DNA of 64,000 nt from assembly GCF_964063325.1 (NCBI RefSeq), contig NZ_OZ061315.1, forward strand, positions 1,488,001-1,552,000. The letters are read 5' to 3'. Shown one piece after another: positions 8,607 to 16,339 of this stretch (position 1 is its first letter; each line of letters starts with the position of its first letter). A model generated the notes under the pieces. It saw only the letters and a program-made list of their open reading frames with translations, did not search any database and was not told the DNA's origin. The DNA is from Hafnia alvei. Lineage in GTDB: Bacteria > Pseudomonadota > Gammaproteobacteria > Enterobacterales > Enterobacteriaceae. The position numbers and the translations under genes are program-made.

Positions 8607-9104
8607 TCAAAGTAAAGAAAAATAATGGCTTATGACGGTAATGAATAAAACGATATTAAAATAGCATATAAACCTTATATCGTACTGTTGTTGCATGATA
8701 TTTATTATTAATTCGCTTCTATTATAACCATGCTTTTCCTCTGAAGAGGGGAGCAACAGCTGTATATCTTCCTGTTTTCCCATGGCTATGTCTTTACAGG
8801 AGGTAAGCGAAAAACGATATCCCTTATTTCTTACTGTTAATATGGTGTTTTTTAACCCACAAATAGCAAGTACTCGTCTAACTCTATGAATTAATTGTGA
8901 TAAATTATCTATGTATTCGTGGTTTTCAGCATCGTCAGGCCATAGCTCAGCAATAACCTCTTCCTTCGTTAATATTTTATCAGCATGTTTAATCAAGAGT
9001 TTTAGCAGCATGATTTCCATATAAGATAAATGAATATAGCTATCGTCATAGCATATACATTGATTGCTAAGATCAATGTGGCATCTTTCGTTTAGCATTA
9101 ACAT
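8607..9104 (-). CDS. Winged-helix transcription regulator with C-terminal membrane anchor (CadC/ToxR-like, short)
   Basis: 165 aa. Residues 1-105 form an OmpR/PhoB-type winged helix: HLSYMEIMLLKLLIKHAD, then ILTKEEVIAELWPDD, an IDNLSQLIHRVRRVL recognition helix, and the wing TVRNKGYRFSL. Residues about 140-163 are hydrophobic (FICYFNIVLFITVISHYF), one membrane helix, with almost nothing after it. So it is a ToxR/CadC-style membrane regulator without a periplasmic sensor domain. The start is supported by GAGAGG nine bases upstream. It is strongly AT-rich compared with neighbours and divergent from the LPMO gene, which it may control. I do not know a named orthologue. Confidence 0.8.
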   Translation of the reverse strand: MLMLNERCHIDLSNQCICYDDSYIHLSYMEIMLLKLLIKHADKILTKEEVIAELWPDDAENHEYIDNLSQLIHRVRRVLAICGLKNTILTVRNKGYRFSLTSCKDIAMGKQEDIQLLLPSSEEKHGYNRSELIINIMQQQYDIRFICYFNIVLFITVISHYFSLL

Positions 9105-9741
9105 AATCTACCTCTCAGGTATAGAACACGTAAAATAGATGCTTGTTATGGCATTGGGTATTATTTTTTTGAACTTTCATGATTTGTCTCTTTCTGTGAA
9201 TGTACTAAAAATCTTACTTTATTTATTGTGAATATCTCAAGTGAATTGTCACATAATAATTTATATTTTGTTTATACATACATGCAAAAGATCATTAGCA
9301 GTAAAATATTCACTCGTGTTATTGATAATGTTAAAATAACGATATCACTATGATAATAGACAAAAAATATTCTTTACAGGAGACGTGATTAATTAACTTT
9401 TTGGCTATTTCTGCGTGGATACAGCGGCAACAACATCCCCCTCTAATATCCATATGTTTAGTGTGTGAATGTGGGCGTCAGGTAATGATGCATGATTAAC
9501 GAAAAATTCATGTATTTAATTTTAAAATTATGTTTATTTAAATATCTTTGGTAGTGAATTATTTAATTAAAATAAAATTATTAATATTTTAAAAATATTA
9601 ATATTGAAGCGTTAAATTGTTTTTAAATTTTAATATATTAAATTTTATTTTTCTTGGTGTGTTTTTATTGTTAACTGGGGTTGTGCGAAATAATTCTATT
9701 TTTCACATCAAATAAGTTACTCAGTTAATAAGGAAAAAAAT
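9105..9741. other. 637-bp AT-rich divergent intergenic region
   Basis: No credible gene is seen. The stretch 9500-9700 is almost pure A/T with many TTAA/AATT steps, the kind of curved DNA bound by H-NS. It must hold the promoters of the membrane regulator (leftward) and the LPMO gene (rightward). No clear CRP palindrome was found by eye. Confidence 0.6.
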
Positions 9742-10335
9742 ATGAACAAGAAATTACACGCGTTAATTTCAACTTCAGTGCTGGCTGCCGGTATTATGCT
9801 GTATTGCCAAGGTTCTTATGCTCATGGGTATGTGACTTCTCCACCAAGTCGAGCCTATCAGTGCCAACAAGGTGTTAATCATGATTGTGGCTCAGTCCAA
9901 TATGAACCACAAAGTATTGAAGGACAGGGGCAATTTCCTTCTGGCGGACCTGCTGATGGTCACCTGGCTAGTGGCGGTAAAGACAACTTTGGCGACTTAG
10001 ATAGTCAAAGCCCAACCCGTTGGGTAAAAACCTCAATTAAAAGCGGGGATAATACGTTTGTATGGAATCTAACCGCACAGCATAAAACCTCAAGCTGGAA
10101 ATATTATCTAACCAAGCCAGGCTGGAATAATGCGAAGCCACTGACACGTGCGGATTTCAATCTCAAGCCGTTTTGTCAGTTTAATGATAATGGTGCCATG
10201 CCTGATCAGACTGTGACCCATAAGTGTACTATTCCAACAGGTAATACGGGCTATCAAGTTATTCTGGCTGTTTGGAATATTGAAGATACTACCAATGCAT
10301 TTTATCAAGCAATTGATGTAAACATTACTGATTAA
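9742..10335 (+). CDS. AA10 lytic polysaccharide monooxygenase, chitin-binding protein CBP21-like
   Basis: A secreted copper enzyme that oxidatively cleaves crystalline chitin. The 27-residue signal peptide ends SYA before HGY, so mature His1 (His28 of the precursor) and His114 (TAQHKTSSW) form the copper histidine brace. NAFYQAIDVN near the C-terminus carries the axial Phe. Length is 197 aa, the same as Serratia marcescens CBP21, with shared segments such as SRAYQC, CGSVQYEPQS and LKPFCQFNDNGA. Ribosome site AAGGAAAAAAAT precedes the ATG. The following chitinase gene is a pseudogene, so the enzyme appears orphaned. Base composition is lower in GC than the flanking housekeeping genes. Confidence 0.96.
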   Translation: MNKKLHALISTSVLAAGIMLYCQGSYAHGYVTSPPSRAYQCQQGVNHDCGSVQYEPQSIEGQGQFPSGGPADGHLASGGKDNFGDLDSQSPTRWVKTSIKSGDNTFVWNLTAQHKTSSWKYYLTKPGWNNAKPLTRADFNLKPFCQFNDNGAMPDQTVTHKCTIPTGNTGYQVILAVWNIEDTTNAFYQAIDVNITD

Positions 10336-10412
10336 TTAAAACTCTACTTAAAGTGATTCGATATGTGTTTTTTTAGAGACTGCTAATCTGCCTCTAAGAA
10401 TTGAGTAATATA

Positions 10413-10536
10413 ATTGTCATATTTCAAGTTGTATTTTTGTTGCCTGTATTTTTACAGTCGAATCACTTATTTGAATTAATATTATAGGGATGTGGTCGCT
10501 TTTCGCTTCAATGTGAATTGAATTATTTGGCGCATA
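10413..10536. repeat. Degenerate ERIC (IRU) element
   Basis: The left half (10417-10447, TCATATTTCAAGTTG...) matches the ERIC at 27442 at about 28 of 31 bases. The right half (about 10505-10536) matches the end of the ERIC at 43121. The centre is scrambled, and the total length fits the 127-bp family. Confidence 0.6.
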
Positions 10537-10601
10537 AACGCTAACGGTACCGTCATGAGATATGGCGGAAATAATATTTTTAATTTAAACAGGATACTAT
10601 T

Positions 10602-10911
10602 ATGTCGAAGATTATTACTCCCTATGTTGATGTTATCGTGAATGCTGTGTGGGGTGACTGCCTCTGAGCTTTACGCTAGAACGGCCATTGCCCCCCATGA
10701 TTGGCCTAAATGGTGATACCAATGCGATGTTCTCATTAGCCGATGCTAAAACCCTATCCAACTTTGTAAAGTAAATGGTATGAGCTTTATTGGCATGTGG
10801 TCATTCAATCGTGATGACCCTTCCTCTTAGGGTTATGTTGATCTATTCACTAGCGGTAACCCTAATCAAAAGCCTCTGGTGACTACACCAGCGTTTTTTC
10901 TTCAGCGTTAA
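10602..10911 (+). pseudogene. Decayed GH18 chitinase remnant
   Basis: An ATG at 10602 with an AGGA-like ribosome site opens MSKIITPYVDVIVNAVWGD, the first strand of a GH18 barrel, then stops after 22 codons. From 10697 a C-terminal GH18 piece is readable: MIGLNGDTNAMFSLADAK, then a stop and a frameshift, then NGMSFIGMWSFNRDDP, an in-frame TAG, and GYVDLFTSGNPNQKP, ending near 10911. The catalytic DxxDxDxE region is wholly missing (large internal deletion), with at least two stops and a frameshift. It sits where a chitinase would be expected, directly behind the LPMO gene. Confidence 0.8.
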
Positions 10912-11106
10912 AATAACGGATAATGAAAATAAGGTTATCCAACCAGCGCTATTAAAAACAGTCATCAAAATATGAATAAATAGCGATGGGAATTACTTTT
11001 TAGCCTTATTACATGCTGCGTATTTACAATCGTGCGTACCGTTGTAAGGCTATTTTTATTCGGACAATGATGAAGCCATCTAACATTTTACCTAGAGCGC
11101 CTCAAC

Positions 11107-11208
11107 TTAAAATATCTCATCTTCCAAAAAATTCTTATCTATCTTGATTGAACCAACTGAGCCAGTTTCAACTACGCTACAGAGCATGCGGAGTTGGTTA
11201 AGATTCAT
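11107..11208 (-). pseudogene. 5' remnant of a LysR regulator gene (copy B)
   Basis: An ATG at 11208 reads MNLNQLRMLCSVVETGSV, matching MDLTQLRMFCSVAETGSV of the regulator at 7358-8314. The match is lost after about 18 codons and the frame closes at 11107 (33 codons). Together with its upstream operator it aligns ungapped to 8265-8360 at about 82 of 96 bases counted by eye. It stands divergent to the MFS gene at 11339. Confidence 0.85.
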
Positions 11209-11223
11209 AATTATTCTCTTATC

Positions 11224-11250
11224 GTGAATAACTTAATTATAATTATTCAC
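11224..11250. promoter_or_regulatory. Palindromic LysR operator (copy B) before the MFS gene
   Basis: Arms GTGAATAA/TTATTCAC around an 11-bp AT centre, 27 bp in all, have the same length and the same 16-base distance to the remnant ATG as copy A. It lies 88 bases before the MFS start, so the surviving regulator could still act on that gene. Confidence 0.6.
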
Positions 11251-11338
11251 TTTTTGAGACTTGCTTGGCAAGGCAATATAGCAACAAATTATTTAACAAT
11301 TACCTATCATCAAGCGTGATAGGGATGGAGATCCTGCA

Positions 11339-12499
11339 ATGGCAGTGCGTATCGCATTAAGCGGTTTTTTAGCCTTGGTCGTGGCAATGGGAATCGGGCG
11401 GTTTGCTTTCACGCCCCAAGTTCCATTGATGATTGCGGAGCATCAGTTTTCACTGACAGGGGCGGGCCTAGTGGCTGCGCTTAACTATCTGGGCTATTTG
11501 GCCGGTGCTTTTGATGCCATGCGTGCGAGCAGACAGGTTGAACGGCGGCTACAGCTTGGGCTCTGGGGAGCGGTGTTTTTAACTCTGCTTTCAGCCTGCG
11601 TAAGCGGTTTTTGGTGGCATAGCTTAATTCGTTTTATGGTTGGCTGGGCGAGCGGATGGGCAATGGTGTTGGTGGCCGCATGGACGAATGAACGTTTGGC
11701 TCATTTCGGAAAACCAAATCTTGCTGCCGCGGTGTTTGCCGGCCCCGGCGCCGGTATTTTTATCAGTGGAATGCTATCGGTCGGAATTAGCGCGCTCAAT
11801 CTCGATGCGGCTCAGGCGTGGCTGGTTTATGGTGTGTTAGCGCTGGTGCTCATCGGTTTTATCGCCCGTTTCTTACCAAGAGCAGGGGAGCTGCATCGCC
11901 CTGACGTGCCTGCTCAGCCTTTAGTATTAACGCCAGCACTTAAACGACTTGTGTGGAGCTACAGTCTGGCTGGATTCGGCTATATTTTACCGGCGACGTT
12001 TTTATCACAAATGGCTCATGCCCGTTTTCCCGATAGCCTATTTGCCCAGTTTGTTTGGCCAGTATTTGGCTTTGCCGCCGTGGTGGGGATTGGTTTGGGG
12101 ATTTTGACGCGTCGCTGGCTGCTGACTCAGCAACGCTTAGCGATCGTACTGTGGATCCAAGCATTAGGCATTTTGTTCACGGAAACGATCCCTGGAGTCA
12201 GTGGGTTGGTATTAGGAGCATTACTGACCGGCGGCGGATTCTTATGCGTAGTTCAACTTTCGCTGCAATATGGCCGTGAGTTGGCTCCTTCGCACATTCG
12301 TTATATGGCAGGGTTGCTGACCACCGGTTACGCCGTTGGCCAATTAGTGGGCCCTATGCTTTCGGCTATTTCAACGGCGCTAACGCATCGTTTAGAGCCT
12401 GCGCTGTATATTGCTGCAATAGGTTTACTCGTTGCGGGGGGCTTGGTTTTTCGCACCCAGCCCGTGCGCAGACCACAAACAGAGCGCACTGATGGATAA
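11339..12499 (+). CDS. YbfB/YjiJ-family MFS transporter
   Basis: A 386-aa major facilitator with about 12 hydrophobic segments. Residues 1-30 contain the family hallmark GxGRFAFTPQVPLM (GIGRFAFTPQVPLMI), typical of YbfB/YjiJ proteins. It probably exports or imports a small organic compound, and the substrate cannot be read from sequence. Ribosome site GGAG lies eight bases before the ATG. The gene is divergent from the LysR remnant and operator at 11107-11250; LysR-YbfB divergent pairs are a common arrangement, so the regulator now 3 kb away at 7358-8314 was probably its original partner. Confidence 0.88.
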   Translation: MAVRIALSGFLALVVAMGIGRFAFTPQVPLMIAEHQFSLTGAGLVAALNYLGYLAGAFDAMRASRQVERRLQLGLWGAVFLTLLSACVSGFWWHSLIRFMVGWASGWAMVLVAAWTNERLAHFGKPNLAAAVFAGPGAGIFISGMLSVGISALNLDAAQAWLVYGVLALVLIGFIARFLPRAGELHRPDVPAQPLVLTPALKRLVWSYSLAGFGYILPATFLSQMAHARFPDSLFAQFVWPVFGFAAVVGIGLGILTRRWLLTQQRLAIVLWIQALGILFTETIPGVSGLVLGALLTGGGFLCVVQLSLQYGRELAPSHIRYMAGLLTTGYAVGQLVGPMLSAISTALTHRLEPALYIAAIGLLVAGGLVFRTQPVRRPQTERTDG

Positions 12500-12660
12500 C
12501 CGCACACTTTATATGCATTAAACAAATGACGGTTTTTCATGTATAGCTGAAAGAGTATCACTGGATAAAGCGTTCGCACTCCACTAAAGTGATGACAAAA
12601 TTCTGATGTGATCACCATCAAATTGTGCTCAGAATTAAGATTACCTGCAGGAGAGAATTG

Positions 12661-13323
12661 ATGTCATCGCTAAGTAAAGAAGCAGTTTTGGTTCATACGG
12701 CGCTAGAAGCTCGCGGCCTAGAAACTCCCCTGCGAGGGGAAGTGTTAGATCGTGAAACACGTAAACAGCGCATCAAAGAGCACATGACGGAAATCATGCA
12801 GTTGCTCAATCTTGATTTGTCTGACGATAGCTTGGCGGAAACGCCACACCGTATTGCCAAAATGTACGTTGATGAGATTTTCTCTGGCTTAGACTACGCG
12901 AATTTTCCCAAGATAACCGTCATTGAAAATAAGATGAAGGTTGATGAGATGGTCACGGTGCGGGATATCACGTTAACCAGCACCTGTGAGCACCATTTTG
13001 TGACCATCGATGGCAAAGCGACGGTGGCCTATATTCCTAAAGAGTGCGTTATTGGCCTGTCGAAGATTAATCGCATCGTGCAATTCTTTGCGCAGCGCCC
13101 GCAGGTACAAGAGCGTTTGACGCAGCAAATTTTGGTGGCGTTACAAACTCTGTTGGGAACCAATAACGTTGCGGTATCTATTGATGCCACCCATTATTGT
13201 GTGAAAGCACGCGGTGTGCGTGACGCCACCAGTGCCACAACCACAACCTCGCTCGGTGGGCTGTTTAAATCGAGCCAGAATACCCGTCAGGAGTTTTTGC
13301 GCGCGGTACGCCATCACGGCTAA
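12661..13323 (+). CDS. folE: GTP cyclohydrolase I
   Basis: Converts GTP to 7,8-dihydroneopterin triphosphate, the first step of tetrahydrofolate synthesis. 220 aa, near the E. coli length. Zinc ligands are Cys109 and His112 (STCEHHF) and Cys180 (THYCVKARG). The core segment YIPKECVIGLSKINRIV is diagnostic. I use the ATG at 12661 with CAGGAGAG upstream, not the in-frame codon at 12625. A strong terminator follows, so it is monocistronic, unlike E. coli where yeiB follows directly. Confidence 0.97.
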   Translation: MSSLSKEAVLVHTALEARGLETPLRGEVLDRETRKQRIKEHMTEIMQLLNLDLSDDSLAETPHRIAKMYVDEIFSGLDYANFPKITVIENKMKVDEMVTVRDITLTSTCEHHFVTIDGKATVAYIPKECVIGLSKINRIVQFFAQRPQVQERLTQQILVALQTLLGTNNVAVSIDATHYCVKARGVRDATSATTTTSLGGLFKSSQNTRQEFLRAVRHHG

Positions 13324-13363
13324 TTGAGTGGGAATAATCGGGTGATTGACTCGAAGTGATACA

Positions 13364-13388
13364 GCGCCGGCCATGTGCCGGCGTTTTT
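13364..13388 (+). terminator. Intrinsic terminator after folE
   Basis: CGCCGGC/GCCGGCG arms (13365-13371, 13377-13383), loop CATGT, then TTTTTG. Confidence 0.9.
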
Positions 13389-13391
13389 GTC

Positions 13392-13518
13392 TATACCCGT
13401 CATACTTCAAGCTGCTTACGCGTTGGCTGCACCCGCTCACCACAGCCACTTACTGGAGTAAGCTTCTGGGAATTTGCAGGTTTGCCGCCTTCAAGCAACT
13501 TGAATTATTTTGGGTATC
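13392..13518. repeat. ERIC (IRU) element, full length
   Basis: A palindromic element of about 125 bp bounded by ATACCCG and TTGGGTAT. It contains the CCAGT/CACTTACT..AGTAAGC-type ERIC core (CACTTACTGGAGTAAGCTTC) and the CTTCAAG/CTTGAA inner arms. It lies between folE and yeiB. Confidence 0.88.
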
Positions 13519-13548
13519 GTTAAAGTACTGTCTATAGGGATCGCCGTT

Positions 13549-14748
13549 ATGCTGCAGCGTTTGCAAAACTCTCAACCCGAAGCGGTAACAAAACCCACCA
13601 TGCTGAAAACACGCATTGGTACGCTGGATTTTGTACGCGGGCTGGCGATTCTTTGTATTCTTTTAATGAATATCACCGGCTTTGGTTTACCTAAAGCGGC
13701 CTATCTTAACCCTGCTTATAACGGCCTCCCCGATGGTGCAGATACGCTGACGTGGGGTCTGTTACATATCTTCGTGCAAGGCAAATTTTTAGCCATGTTT
13801 GCGCTGCTGTTTGGGGCAGGGCTTCAGCTATTGTTGCCCAAAGGCAAACACTGGCTGCGTGCGCGTTTATCTTGGCTGGTTTTATTCGGACTAATTCATG
13901 CCATTTTCTTTTGGGATGGCGACATTTTATTGGCCTATGGCCTGATTGGGTTAATCAGTTGGCGAATGATCCGCGATGCGACTTCAACCCTTCAGCTACT
14001 GCGCACCGGCCTTGTGCTGTATGTCATTGGATTAGGGCTGTTACTGTTGCTGGGGCTGATTGCAGGGCCTGAGCCGAGCGCATTTTGGCTGCCGGGATAT
14101 GCCGCCATTCAGTACGAAGGCATTTGGAAAATACACGGTGGTTGGGAAGCATGGCGTAATCGCAGCGATTTGCTCAGCGCAAATCTGATGGCACTGGCGG
14201 TGCAATATGGTTGGCAGCTCGCGGGGCTGATGCTGGCCGGTGCGGCATTAATGCGCAGCGGCTGGCTAAGCGGCAGTTTCAGCCAGCGACATTATCGGCG
14301 AACCGCACTTTGGTCGCTGGTAGTGGGGTTAGGCATTCAGGTACCGACAACCTTAGCGCAGTGGCAAAATGGTTGGGAATATCACGTTAGCGGCTATCTG
14401 CTTCAGGTGCCTGCTGAACTGTCTGTCCCGCTAATGATGATCGGTTATGTTTCGCTGATTTATGCCTTCTTGCCACAAATCTCACGGCTAAAACTTGCCT
14501 TCGCGCTGCGGCAGGTTGGACGCATGGCGTTGACGAATTATTTGTTGCAAACGCTGCTGTGCACCACGCTGTTCTATCAATTTGCTATGTTTAATCACTG
14601 GTCAAGAGCGGCATTGCTTTGGGTTGTTCCGGCGGTATGGCTGGTCAATATTGTTTTCTCGGTGCTTTGGCTGCGTCACTTTAAGCAGGGGCCTGTTGAG
14701 TGGCTTTGGCGTAAACTAACGGCGCTTGGCGCTCAAACCAGAGATTAA
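13549..14748 (+). CDS. yeiB: YeiB-family inner-membrane protein (DUF418)
   Basis: A polytopic membrane protein of unknown function. LDFVRGLAILCILLMNI near the start and WDGDILLAYGLIGLISWR in the middle are YeiB/DUF418 signatures, and the C-terminal TNYLLQTLLCTTLFY and FKQGPVEWLWR match E. coli YeiB closely. About 8-10 hydrophobic segments are visible. I start at ATG 13549 (399 aa) after an AGGGA-like site. An earlier in-frame codon lies inside the ERIC element, and a later ATG at 13600 would also give a family-like N-terminus. It is adjacent to galS as in E. coli. Confidence 0.88.
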   Translation: MLQRLQNSQPEAVTKPTMLKTRIGTLDFVRGLAILCILLMNITGFGLPKAAYLNPAYNGLPDGADTLTWGLLHIFVQGKFLAMFALLFGAGLQLLLPKGKHWLRARLSWLVLFGLIHAIFFWDGDILLAYGLIGLISWRMIRDATSTLQLLRTGLVLYVIGLGLLLLLGLIAGPEPSAFWLPGYAAIQYEGIWKIHGGWEAWRNRSDLLSANLMALAVQYGWQLAGLMLAGAALMRSGWLSGSFSQRHYRRTALWSLVVGLGIQVPTTLAQWQNGWEYHVSGYLLQVPAELSVPLMMIGYVSLIYAFLPQISRLKLAFALRQVGRMALTNYLLQTLLCTTLFYQFAMFNHWSRAALLWVVPAVWLVNIVFSVLWLRHFKQGPVEWLWRKLTALGAQTRD

Positions 14749-14827
14749 GCCAAAACGGTTCAAGTGAATTTTGACGCTAAAAATAGGGATAGAAAGCGTG
14801 AGTTAAGCTAAAGGTTAATGAAATGTA

Positions 14828-14841
14828 TGAAAACGTTTTCT
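14828..14841. promoter_or_regulatory. gal operator upstream of galS
   Basis: Contains the perfect 12-bp palindrome GAAAACGTTTTC (14829-14840) and fits the GalR/GalS consensus TGnAAnCGnTTnCA at all but the last base. It probably serves GalS autoregulation. Confidence 0.75.
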
Positions 14842-14845
14842 TTCC

Positions 14846-14861
14846 TGTGACATATTTCACG
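14846..14861. promoter_or_regulatory. CRP site upstream of galS
   Basis: TGTGA-CATATT-TCACG, one mismatch from the symmetric CRP consensus, four bases after the gal operator. Confidence 0.7.
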
Positions 14862-15005
14862 CAGCAATGATGAAAAACTGGGTAGCATAGCGCGGTCATA
14901 TCACGTACGTGCTTTCGACTCAGGGATCACTATGAATACCATTCGCTGTCCTGCACTATTCCGTGTTTATTTTTATGCTTTTCTTTGCCACCGTGAGCGT
15001 CGCGC

Positions 15006-16004
15006 ATGATCACTATTCGTGATGTTGCACGGCTGGCCGGCGTTTCCGTAGCTACCGTATCCCGTGTTTTGAACAATACGGCGATCACCACGCCTGAAAC
15101 GAAAGCGGTGGTACAGAGCGCCGTGGCCGAGCTCGGCTACCGCCCGAACGCCAACGCGCAGGCGCTAGCCACGCAAAGCAGCGATATGTTGGGTGTGGTG
15201 GTGATGGATGTTTCCGACCCTTTCTTTGGCGCTTTAGTTAAAGGCGTTGATGAAGTTGCCCAGCGAGAACGCAAAAACTTGCTGATTGCTAACAGCTATC
15301 ACGATGCAGACAAAGAGCGAAAAGCGATAGAAATGTTGATTCGCCAGCGCTGCAATGCATTGATTGTGCATGCAAAAATGCTATCAGACGATGAGCTAGT
15401 GGCGTTTATGCATCAGGTGCCGGGTATGGTGTTGATCAACCGTATCGTGCCTGGCTATGAACACCGCTGTGTGGGCCTGAATAACTTGGCGGGCGGACAA
15501 ATGGCGACGCAATTGTTGCTGGATAAAGGTCACCGGCGGATTGGATTTTTAGGCTCGAACCATCCGATTGAAGATCAAATGATGCGGCAGAAAGGATACG
15601 AAACCGCCATGCAACTCGCGGATATCGAAATTGGTAAAGCGTGGTACGCCTATGCTTCGCCCGATCTGCAAGGCGGGGAGGCCGCGATGGTGGAACTCCT
15701 TGGTCGCAATCAGCAGCTGAGTGCTGTTTTTGCCTATAACGATGCTATGGCCGCCGGCGCCTTAGCCGTGTTAAAAGAAAATGGTATTTCTATCCCTGAA
15801 CAATTCTCTATCGTGGGTTTCGACGATATCCCTATTGCACGCTATACCAGCCCTAAACTGACCACGGTCCGTTATCCTATTGTTTCTATGGCTATTTTAG
15901 CCTCTGAGCTGGCGCTTAAGTCCGTTCATCAGACGCCTCTCTCTGCCAACGGTCATTGTTTTATGCCTACCTTGGTGCAGCGCTGGAGCGTGGGTTCTCG
16001 ATAA
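15006..16004 (+). CDS. galS: HTH-type regulator GalS (mgl isorepressor)
   Basis: A LacI/GalR-family repressor of 332 aa that responds to galactose/fucose and controls mglBAC. The N-terminal helix-turn-helix is TIRDVARLAGVSVATVSRVL, the hinge region follows (GYRPNANAQALA), and residues 60-330 are a periplasmic-binding-protein-like effector domain with FAYNDAMAAGAL and FDDIPIARYTSPKLTTV. It sits directly upstream of mglB in the same orientation, as in E. coli, with its own gal operator and CRP site. GalR would be similar in sequence; context decides for GalS. Confidence 0.93.
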   Translation: MITIRDVARLAGVSVATVSRVLNNTAITTPETKAVVQSAVAELGYRPNANAQALATQSSDMLGVVVMDVSDPFFGALVKGVDEVAQRERKNLLIANSYHDADKERKAIEMLIRQRCNALIVHAKMLSDDELVAFMHQVPGMVLINRIVPGYEHRCVGLNNLAGGQMATQLLLDKGHRRIGFLGSNHPIEDQMMRQKGYETAMQLADIEIGKAWYAYASPDLQGGEAAMVELLGRNQQLSAVFAYNDAMAAGALAVLKENGISIPEQFSIVGFDDIPIARYTSPKLTTVRYPIVSMAILASELALKSVHQTPLSANGHCFMPTLVQRWSVGSR

Positions 16005-16040
16005 TTGTGGCGTAGCTCACTTTGTCAGCAGATTGGCCCA

Positions 16041-16054
16041 TGTAACCGTTTTCA
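16041..16054. promoter_or_regulatory. gal operator upstream of mglB
   Basis: TGTAACCGTTTTCA agrees with TGnAAnCGnTTnCA at every fixed position. It lies about 290 bases before mglB in the 335-bp galS-mglB spacer and only four bases from a CRP site. Confidence 0.75.
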
Positions 16055-16057
16055 ATC

Positions 16058-16073
16058 TGTGAGTTCATTCACA
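16058..16073. promoter_or_regulatory. CRP site upstream of mglB
   Basis: TGTGA-GTTCAT-TCACA, perfectly symmetric half-sites. With the adjacent gal operator this explains catabolite activation and GalS repression of mglBAC. The rest of the spacer (16080-16339) shows no gene. Confidence 0.85.
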
Positions 16074-16339
16074 GATTATTAACATAATCGTGTCTATTCT
16101 TGTGGCGTTTTCGCTATCACAAATATCAGCCATACGTGTAAATCGCCCTGATACTCTAGGTTTTTCGGGCGTCAAACCTAGAGTGGCTGGGATATTCTAA
16201 ATGTAAACGATATGTGTATTTTAAACGGTTCACGTTGGTATTTGCTTTCTTGCCGCAGCGATAGTGGAAACGATAAACAAGGGCGTCTGAAAAATCGGAC
16301 ATCCATGCTGAAATACCCTACATCCAATCGGAGCTTCAC

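Noticed and set aside
9361..9480. Possible short peptide after an AGGAG-like sequence upstream of the LPMO gene
   Set aside because: The following frames close within a few codons and no start is well placed.
13510..13548. Upstream extension of yeiB
   Set aside because: The extra start codon is TTG inside the ERIC element; family length and the AGGGA site support a start at 13549 or later.
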